From: Streptomyces sp. cg36
Lineage (GTDB): Bacteria; Actinomycetota; Actinomycetes; Streptomycetales; Streptomycetaceae
Direction: 5' to 3'
Assembly (NCBI RefSeq): GCF_041080675.1
Contig: NZ_CP163520.1
Coordinates: forward strand, 1,488,001-1,552,000
Length of the DNA: 64,000 nt
In this document: positions 58,391 through 64,000 of the stretch, in pieces
How the letters are laid out: each line of letters starts with the position of its first letter
How positions within the stretch are numbered: the first letter of the stretch is position 1
Notes under the pieces: generated by a model
Databases searched by the model: none
Seen by the model: only the letters and a program-made list of their open reading frames with translations
Told to the model about the DNA's origin: nothing
Position numbers and translations under genes: made by a program

Positions 58391-59135
58391 TCAGCCGGGA
58401 CACGTGCATCTGCGAGATGCCCAGGTCCTCCGCGATCCGGCTCTGCGTCATGTCCCGGAAGAACCGCATGTACAGGATCTGCCGCTCGCGCGCCGGCAGC
58501 CCGCGCAGCCCCGGCCGGACGGCCTCGCGGTCCACCACGACGTCCAGGGCGGGATCGGGCGAGCCCAGCGAGTCGGCGAGGCTGTAGCCGTCCTCGGCGC
58601 CCGGGAGTTCGGCGTCCAGCGAGAGGGCGGAGAAACTGTCGAGGGCTTCGAGCCCGGCCTTGGCCTCGTCCTCGCTCAGCCCGGTGCGGGCGGCCAGGTC
58701 GGCCACCGAGGGGTGGTGGCCGCCATTGGTCTGCATCAGCTCCTGGCGGGCGGCCCGGACCCGGCCGCGCAGGTCCTGGACCCGGCGCGGCACGTGCAGC
58801 GTCCACATGTGGTCGCGGAAGTGGCGCTTGAGCTCACCGGTGATGGTCGGCACGGCGAAGCTCTCGAAGGCCGCGCCGCGTGCGGGGTCGTACCGGTCGA
58901 CGGCCTTGACCAGGCCGAGCGCGGCGACCTGGCGCAGGTCCTCCAGGGACTCGCCCCGGTTGCGGAACCGGCCGGCCAGCCGCTGCGCCATCGGCAGCCA
59001 GGCGCGCACCAGGTCCTGGCGCAGCGCGTGGCGCTCGGGCCCGGCGGGCAGGGCGGCGAGACGGGCGAACGCGGCGGCGGTGTCGGGGGCGTCGTCGTGC
59101 GGGTGCTTCGCTGTGGCCTGTGCGTGAGTACGCAT
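58302..59135 (-). CDS. SigB/SigF-type RNA polymerase sigma factor
   Basis: A 277-residue alternative sigma factor. Region 2 is at about 45-115 (PMAQRLAGRFRNRGESLEDL, LGLVKAVDRYDPARGAAFES), region 3 at about 120-175 (VPRRVQDLRGRVRAARQELM, HHPSVADLAARTGLSEDE) and region 4 near the end (LPARERQILYMRFFRDMTQSRIA, LGISQMHVSRLITRC). The pattern is that of general-stress and sporulation sigma factors (SigB, SigF, SigG group). ATG 59135 is used. No anti-sigma or anti-anti-sigma gene is adjacent, but the GAF/ANTAR and PAS/GAF genes are. Its 3' end overlaps the PAS/GAF gene. Confidence 0.92.
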   Translation of the reverse strand: MRTHAQATAKHPHDDAPDTAAAFARLAALPAGPERHALRQDLVRAWLPMAQRLAGRFRNRGESLEDLRQVAALGLVKAVDRYDPARGAAFESFAVPTITGELKRHFRDHMWTLHVPRRVQDLRGRVRAARQELMQTNGGHHPSVADLAARTGLSEDEAKAGLEALDSFSALSLDAELPGAEDGYSLADSLGSPDPALDVVVDREAVRPGLRGLPARERQILYMRFFRDMTQSRIAEDLGISQMHVSRLITRCCTRLRDQALREQAPAPHRPARPHAA

Positions 59136-59383
59136 GCGGGACAGCTCCCTGAGCGGTGGGGTCGGATGGGGTCACCGGGGGAGGAGGCCGGATCGAGGCA
59201 CCCGGACGAGAGCTCGGGCACGCCCGGAGCGGACTGCCGCTCCCACGGACGTGCCTCCGTTCCGAAGCACGTGGTGCGCTTGCCCCGGCCCGGAGGGACC
59301 AAACGCCCCCGTGCGGGCATGGACCTTCCGGCACGGGGTACTGCGGCGGGACGGGAGCCGAGACGGAGGCGAGGCGGAGAGCG

Positions 59384-59818
59384 ATGGCACGGTACGTCAG
59401 GGAAGTCATGACGGCGGGGGTCGCGGCCGTGCGCCCCGACGCCTCGCTGGTGGAGGCGGCCCAGCTGATGCGCGCCCAGGACGTCGGGAACGTGCTGGTG
59501 GCCCATGGCGACCGGCTGGTCGGGGTGCTCACGGACCGGGACATCACCCTGCGCGCGGTGGCCGACGGCGCGGATCCGCTGACGGTCAGCGCGCAGTCGG
59601 TGTGCACCCGTTCACCGGTGTGCGTCGGCCCCGACGACGAAGTGGCCACGGCGGTGCGGCTGATGCGGCGGCACGCGGTGCGGCGGCTGCCCGTGGTCGA
59701 GGACGGCCGCCCGCTCGGCGTGGTGAGCCTGGGCGACGTGGCCGTGCACCAGGACCCCGGCTCGGCCCTGGCCGAGCTGGGACGGGCGGTCCCGGGGACA
59801 GGACCGGGACCGGCCTAG
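59384..59818 (+). CDS. CBS domain-pair protein
   Basis: A 144-residue soluble protein consisting of two CBS domains (about 1-65 and 70-135), with VREVMTAGVAAVRPDASLVE and the paired strands GNVLVAHGDRLVGVLTDRDI and RRLPVVEDGRPLGVVSLGDV. CBS pairs bind adenine nucleotides and regulate partner proteins. There is no other domain. ATG 59384 follows GAGGCGGAGAGCG. It is followed by a hairpin terminator. It may sense energy charge for the neighbouring stress regulators, but this is inference. Confidence 0.9.
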   Translation: MARYVREVMTAGVAAVRPDASLVEAAQLMRAQDVGNVLVAHGDRLVGVLTDRDITLRAVADGADPLTVSAQSVCTRSPVCVGPDDEVATAVRLMRRHAVRRLPVVEDGRPLGVVSLGDVAVHQDPGSALAELGRAVPGTGPGPA

Positions 59819-59849
59819 GGGGTGCCCCGGCGCGCGGCCGGGGCACCCC
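59819..59849 (+). terminator. terminator of the CBS gene
   Basis: A perfect 13-bp stem, GGGGTGCCCCGGC/GCCGGGGCACCCC, with a 5-base loop starts immediately after the stop. The rest of the gap to 60021 shows nothing coding. Confidence 0.7.
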
Positions 59850-60021
59850 GAAGGCCGTCGCCGGGTTCCGGGCGTTCGGGGGCGTGTCGCGGACGCCGAG
59901 TGTCGGACGTCGGGTGTCGGGCTTCCCGCGGCCCGCGGCAGGCTTCCTGGGTCAGCCGTCGTGCATCGGACCTCACGTGTCGGGCGTCGTGGCTCGTACG
60001 CCGTGCGTCAGCCGTCGCCCC

Positions 60022-60612
60022 TCACGCCTCGCGGCCGAGCATCGCCAGCATGCGGACCTGGGCGTCCGCGTCCGCCGGGGGCTCGACCGGCTCGGCGAAG
60101 AGGCTGCGGGGCAGCTGGTCGGCGTAGCCGCCGAACTCCGCGGCGGCGGCGTCGACGAGGTCGCGCGGCAGCCGCTCGTCGGCGCCGATCGCCCGGGACA
60201 GGTCCCAGGAGTGCACGACGGCGTCCGCGACCATCTGCGAGCAGTACGCGGCGGTCGGCGTCTTGCCGTACGAGAGCTCCACGGTGCCCTCCAGCGCGCC
60301 CGGCCCGGCGAACGCGGCGAGCGCCGCCTCCTTCGCCGACTCCCAGGCCGCGGCCGGATCGGCGCCGAGGACGTCGCCGTCGTAGGCGTCCCCGACGTCG
60401 GCGATGGTGCGGCCCTCGGTGACCAGCGGCGCCACCCACAGCTGCTCGACCGCCAGATGGTTGACGAGGTCCCGTACGGTCCACTCGGTGCAGGGGGTGG
60501 GGAGGTCCCACTGGTCGGGTCCGACGGCGCGGACCCGGGAGTCGAACAGGGCGATGGCCTCGCGGTGCCGTTCGAGGAGGCGGGCGTGGTCGGCGCTTGC
60601 GCTGGAATCCAT
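60022..60612 (-). CDS. TIGR03086-family mycothiol-dependent (DinB-fold) metal-binding protein
   Basis: A 196-residue protein of the DinB/maleylpyruvate-isomerase N-terminal fold. The segments PDQWDLPTPCTEWTVRDLVNHLA (about 35-57) and VVHSWDLSRAIG (about 130) contain the metal-binding His residues. TIGR03086 members are actinobacterial and thought to use mycothiol. ATG 60612 is chosen. It is divergent from the PAP2-diacylglycerol kinase gene. Its own substrate is unknown. Confidence 0.85.
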   Translation of the reverse strand: MDSSASADHARLLERHREAIALFDSRVRAVGPDQWDLPTPCTEWTVRDLVNHLAVEQLWVAPLVTEGRTIADVGDAYDGDVLGADPAAAWESAKEAALAAFAGPGALEGTVELSYGKTPTAAYCSQMVADAVVHSWDLSRAIGADERLPRDLVDAAAAEFGGYADQLPRSLFAEPVEPPADADAQVRMLAMLGREA

Positions 60613-60686
60613 GGGGCCACTCTGGCCGACCGGGGCGTACGGCTCAAGCACGGATTGCGGCAGCGGCGGGCGGGTACCCATGGGCC

Positions 60687-62240
60687 ATGTCTTTTCCGTC
60701 CGCTTCCGCCCCGGCCCCGCCGCGCACGTCCGCCGCGCCCGCCCGCTCCTCCTGGCCCGCCGCCCTGCCCCGGCGGCTCGGCGCCCTGCCCCGGCGGCTC
60801 GGCGCCCGTGACCGGGCGCTGTTCCAGGTGGCCGCCGACCGCGACTGGCCCGGTGCGCGCGCCGTGCTGCCCCGGCTGAGCCGGGCCGCCGACCACGGGC
60901 TGCTGTGGTTCGGCACCGCCGCCGCGATGGCCGCGACCCGCTCGCCCCGGGCGCGCCGGGCGGCGCTGCGCGGGGTGGCCTCGCTCGCGCTGGCCTCCGC
61001 GACCGTCAACACGATCGGCAAGCGCTCGGTGCGCCGCACCCGTCCGATACTCGATCTGGTGCCGCTGGTGCGGCAGTTGAAGCACCAGCCGATCACCACG
61101 TCGTTCCCGTCGGGGCACGCCGCCTCGGCCGCCGCGTTCGCGACGGGGGTGGCCCTGGAGTCGCGCGGCTGGGGCGCCGTGGTGGCGCCGGTGGCGTTCT
61201 CGGTGGCCGCCTCCCGGGTGTACACGGGCGTGCACTATCCGGGCGACGTCCTGGTCGGCGCGGCCCTGGGGGTGGGCGCCGCCTTCGCCGTACGGGGTCT
61301 GGTGCCGACCCGCCGTCAGATCCCCGCGCCGGGGCGCCCGTACGCGCAGGCGCCCGCGCTGCCCGACGGCGAGCACCTGGTCGTCGTGGTGAACGAGACG
61401 TCCGGCTCGGCCGCCGCCAAGGCCGCGGCGGTCCGGGAGGCGCTGCCGCTGGCCGAGGTGGTGGAGTGCGCGCCCGAGGACCTGGCCGCGGCCATGGAGA
61501 AGGCGGCCGTGCGCGGCCGGGCGCTCGGGGTGTGCGGCGGTGACGGCACGGTCAACCTGGCGGCGGTGACGGCGGTCCGGCACCAGGTGCCGCTCGCGGT
61601 GTTCCCGGGCGGGACGCTCAACCACTTCGCCTTCGACCTCGGCATCGAGGAGGTGCAGGACACCGCGCGGGCGGTGGCCGAGGGGGAGGCGGTCAAGGTG
61701 GACCTGGGCCGGTTCGCACCGGGCCCGGACGGCGCCGACGCCGGCTACTTCGTGAACACCTTCAGCCTGGGCGTCTACCCGGAGCTGGTGCGGCTGCGCG
61801 AGCGCTGGTCGCCGCGGATCGGCGGCTGGGCGGCCGGGGTCCTCGGCGCCTACGAGGTGCTGCGCGGCGAGCACCCGCTCCGGGCCGAGCTGCACGGCAC
61901 GTCGCACGCGCTGTGGCTGCTGTTCGCCGGCAACTGCCTCTACCAGCGCCTCGGCCCGGCCCCGGCCCACCGCTACGACCTGGCGGACGGCCTGCTGGAC
62001 GTGCGGGTGGTGCACGGCGGGCGCCTGCCCGGTCTGCGGCTGCTCGCCGCCGCGCTGGCGGGACCGCTCAGCCGCTCCCCCGTCCACGCCGCCGGCCGGA
62101 TGCGCCGGCTGCGGGTCGGCGCCCTGGAGCCGGGCACCCCGGTGGCGTTCGACGGTGAAGTGGCGCACATAGGGGGTGAGTTGACGCTCGACAAGCTGCC
62201 GGAAGCGCTGACGGTGTACCGCCCGCCGTCGCGCGCGTAG
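60687..62240 (+). CDS. bifunctional PAP2 phosphatase / diacylglycerol kinase-like protein
   Basis: A 517-residue fusion. Residues 1-225 form a PAP2 (type 2 phosphatidic-acid phosphatase) domain with all three signature blocks: KRSVRRTRP, TTSFPSGHAASAA and SRVYTGVHYPGDV. Residues 235-510 form a diacylglycerol-kinase-catalytic (DgkB/YegS-like) domain with VCGGDGTVNLAAV and VFPGGTLNHFAFDLGI. One polypeptide could dephosphorylate phosphatidate or polyprenyl-PP and phosphorylate diacylglycerol. The start ATG 60687 (MSFPSAS) has a TACCCA box upstream and no ribosome site. Fusions of this kind occur in actinobacteria. Confidence 0.88.
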   Translation: MSFPSASAPAPPRTSAAPARSSWPAALPRRLGALPRRLGARDRALFQVAADRDWPGARAVLPRLSRAADHGLLWFGTAAAMAATRSPRARRAALRGVASLALASATVNTIGKRSVRRTRPILDLVPLVRQLKHQPITTSFPSGHAASAAAFATGVALESRGWGAVVAPVAFSVAASRVYTGVHYPGDVLVGAALGVGAAFAVRGLVPTRRQIPAPGRPYAQAPALPDGEHLVVVVNETSGSAAAKAAAVREALPLAEVVECAPEDLAAAMEKAAVRGRALGVCGGDGTVNLAAVTAVRHQVPLAVFPGGTLNHFAFDLGIEEVQDTARAVAEGEAVKVDLGRFAPGPDGADAGYFVNTFSLGVYPELVRLRERWSPRIGGWAAGVLGAYEVLRGEHPLRAELHGTSHALWLLFAGNCLYQRLGPAPAHRYDLADGLLDVRVVHGGRLPGLRLLAAALAGPLSRSPVHAAGRMRRLRVGALEPGTPVAFDGEVAHIGGELTLDKLPEALTVYRPPSRA

Positions 62241-62298
62241 GCCCCCTGCTCCCGCCGTGTCCGGGGCCCGCCCCCGCGCCACGGCGCGACGGCCGCCG

Positions 62299-63060
62299 CT
62301 ATGCCGTGAAGACCCCGCCGGGCTTGAGGAGCCGCAGCCGCTCCCCGAGTCCGGCGGCGGCGAACGCCTCGGTCAGCGAGTCCGCGCCCTCGCTGAAGTG
62401 GCCCCAGTGCTCGAAGTGCAGCGGCACCACATGGCGGGCGCCCAGGATCTGGGCGGCCTCGGCGGCGGCTTCGCTGGTCAGGGTCAGCGGGGCGCCGTCG
62501 AGCAGCGGGGTGCGGGCGGCCCCGGCGAACAGCACGGCCACGTCGACGGGCCCGAAGCGTCCGGCCACCGCGCGGACATGGCCGAGCGAGGCGTTGTCGC
62601 CGCTCACATAGACGGTGGGGACGGCGTCGCCGTGCAGGACGAAGCCGGTGACCTCCCCGGTGAACTCCTCGGCGCCGTCCGGTCCGTGCAGGGCCGGAAC
62701 GCCGGTGATGCGCAGCCGCTCCCCCAGCGCGTACGTCTGCCAGTTCGGCAGGACGGTGACCGTGTCGCCGAGCCGGGTGCGGGCGGCGGCCGTGGACAGC
62801 ACGAGCGGCACCCGCGCCAGGTACTCCCGCCCCGACTCGTCCAGGTTGTCGGGGTGCTGGTCGTGGGAGAGCAGGACCGCGTCCACCTCTCCCGTCTCGT
62901 CCGGCTCGACGGCCGGCCCCGCGGTCTTGACCAGCTTGCGGCCGGGGCCGACCGGGTAGTCGCCCGGCGCGTCGAAGGTGGGGTCGGTGACCAGCCGCAC
63001 CCCGCAGATGTCCAGGACGGCGGTCGGCCCGCCGACGTACCGGACCGAGATCTCACCCAT
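62299..63060 (-). CDS. MBL-fold hydrolase, UlaG-like
   Basis: A 253-residue protein. MGEISVRYVGGPTAVLDICGVRLVTDPTFD opens the fold. The metal motif is SHDQHPDNLD, where HDQHPDN replaces the usual HxHxDH, so one histidine is lost and the final His becomes Asn. VYVSGDNASLG and PLHFEHWGHFSE supply the remaining ligands. It may have a single or altered metal site. ATG 63060 follows GGGAGGG. It belongs to the same superfamily as the proteins at 52481 and 53918. Function unknown. Confidence 0.85.
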   Translation of the reverse strand: MGEISVRYVGGPTAVLDICGVRLVTDPTFDAPGDYPVGPGRKLVKTAGPAVEPDETGEVDAVLLSHDQHPDNLDESGREYLARVPLVLSTAAARTRLGDTVTVLPNWQTYALGERLRITGVPALHGPDGAEEFTGEVTGFVLHGDAVPTVYVSGDNASLGHVRAVAGRFGPVDVAVLFAGAARTPLLDGAPLTLTSEAAAEAAQILGARHVVPLHFEHWGHFSEGADSLTEAFAAAGLGERLRLLKPGGVFTA

Positions 63061-63286
63061 GCTGCCCTCCCAAGTGATCTTCCTTGCTCGGCAGGGGTAA
63101 CACCGTTGACGCTACGGGTTGTTCCACGGCCCCGGTAGTGCCGACTCGACCGGTGGGCACCGCCCCGGAGCACGCCCGGCGCCCCGACCGGCGCTGTCCA
63201 CATGGCGAAACACAGGTCTCAGCATGCGACATGGCGGCGTACGGTGGCCGCACCTGGTCGAGCACGCGCCGAGAGAGGGAACCGCC

Positions 63287-64000
63287 ATGCCGAAAGCCCG
63301 GGAGACCGCCGTCTACACGCACGGCCACCACGAGTCCGTACTGCGCTCGCACAGCTGGCGCACCGCGGCCAACTCCGCCGCGTACCTAATCGGCGAACTC
63401 ACCCCCGCCGCCCGGATCCTGGACATCGGCTGCGGCCCCGGCACCATCTCCGCCGACCTGGCCGCGCTGGTCCCCGACGGCCACGTCACGGCCGTCGACG
63501 CGGCCCCCGGCGTCGTCGAGCGGGCGCGGGCGCACGCCGAGGAGCGCGGGCGGCGCAACATGTCCTTCGCGGTGGCCGACGTCCACGCCCTGGACCACCC
63601 CGACGCCTCCTTCGACGTCGTCCACGCCCACCAGGTGCTGCAGCACGTGGGCGACCCGGTCCAGGCGCTGCGCGAGATGCGCCGGGTCACCCGGCCGGGC
63701 GGTCTGGTCGCGGTCCGCGACAGCGACTACGGCGCCTTCACCTGGTTCCCCGAGGTCCCGGCGCTGGACGAGTGGGCCGCGCTGTACCAGCGGGTCGCCC
63801 GGGCCAACGGGGGCGAGCCGGACGCCGGGCGGCGGCTGCGGTCCTGGGCGCGCCGCGCCGGGTTCAGCGACATCACCTCCACCGCGGCCACCTGGTGCTT
63901 CACCGAGCCCGCCGAGCGCGCCTGGTGGAGCGGGCTGTGGGCGGACCGCACGGTGGCGTCCTCGTACGCCGCGCTGGCGGTCGGGGGCGGCCACGCCACG
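63287..64000 (+). CDS. SAM-dependent methyltransferase (partial, runs off the window)
   Basis: The gene starts at ATG 63287 after GAGAGAGGGAACCGCC and remains open through 64000, so the C-terminus lies outside. The 238 visible residues form a class I methyltransferase: motif I ARILDIGCGPGTISADLAAL (about 44-63), VTAVDAAPGVVERARAHAEE, and a motif III region VTRPGGLVAVRDSDYG. It resembles the UbiE/COQ5-like type 11 group. A 226-base gap separates it from the divergent MBL gene. Acceptor unknown. The length so far fits a family protein of about 260-280 residues. Confidence 0.88.
   Translation, partial: MPKARETAVYTHGHHESVLRSHSWRTAANSAAYLIGELTPAARILDIGCGPGTISADLAALVPDGHVTAVDAAPGVVERARAHAEERGRRNMSFAVADVHALDHPDASFDVVHAHQVLQHVGDPVQALREMRRVTRPGGLVAVRDSDYGAFTWFPEVPALDEWAALYQRVARANGGEPDAGRRLRSWARRAGFSDITSTAATWCFTEPAERAWWSGLWADRTVASSYAALAVGGGHAT

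Overview
The window is about 72% G+C, with strongly GC-biased third codon positions, GTG and TTG starts, many apparently leaderless genes and long GC-rich terminators. It carries rppA, a SigB/F-type sigma factor, ANTAR, ECF41 and WhiJ-like regulators, a mycothiol-type DinB-fold protein and secreted chitinase and cellulase-type hydrolases. This is chromosomal DNA of a Streptomyces or very close relative. The left edge cuts a lipoyl-enzyme acyltransferase gene and the right edge cuts a methyltransferase gene.

Region by region. (1) 1-833: the end of an E2 acyltransferase and a phosphopantetheinyl transferase. (2) About 877-5790: a decayed integrative element at tRNA-Leu(GAG). The intact tRNA is at 5703-5790 (-). 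A degenerate copy of its 3' half plus terminator lies at the far end (877-960), and an integrase C-terminal remnant abuts the tRNA. The cargo is a small-protein/DUF6879/XRE-DUF5753 operon, two unknown genes, a DUF397-like gene and a secreted ricin-type lectin. The XRE and DUF397-like genes each carry a TTA (bldA) codon, and a near-identical 29-base sequence precedes both transcription units. (3) 6071-22888: mostly core or housekeeping-accessory genes: DUF2254, PrxQ, aldehyde dehydrogenase, LtrA, a KAS III, FdhD, an isochorismatase-fold protein, a MarR/quinone-oxidoreductase pair, a LysR/BASS-transporter pair, an Lrp/MFS-exporter pair and an acyl-CoA synthetase. (4) 22952-27100: secreted GH8 and GH18 hydrolases with palindromic operators, an aldo-keto reductase and a cytosolic lectin. 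(5) 27234-31533: an AraC-methyltransferase operon divergent from an NmrA-like reductase, an ECF41 sigma factor and a pterin dehydratase.

(6) 31612-43026: a surface-glycan-like locus. It holds a nucleotide-sugar epimerase with a cysteine-rich insert, a histidine kinase and response regulator, an overlapping GT2-DUF2064-methyltransferase operon, a membrane-anchored molybdopterin oxidoreductase with a small membrane partner, and a polyprenol-sugar-type mannosyltransferase. A secreted S53 peptidase and its divergent TrmB-like regulator sit in the middle. (7) 43030-53907: an XRE/SnoaL pair, orphan rppA (tetrahydroxynaphthalene synthase), a secreted tripeptidyl-aminopeptidase-like hydrolase, small proteins, an APC permease, a membrane phosphodiesterase-like protein, a 34-residue zinc-ribbon microprotein and an MBL-DedA pair. 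(8) 53918-64000: an MBL hydrolase with an aminotransferase-fold protein that has lost its PLP lysine, an ANTAR/GAF/sigma-factor stress-signalling group, a CBS protein, a PAP2-diacylglycerol kinase fusion, a third MBL protein and a methyltransferase.

No CRISPR array, intact transposase, rRNA or obvious defence island was found. The strongest leads for something unusual are the bldA-controlled regulatory module on the tRNA-Leu element, the glycan/molybdoenzyme locus, the lysine-less aminotransferase-fold protein and several palindromic or tandem-repeat control regions. All functions are read from protein motifs by eye. No database search was run.
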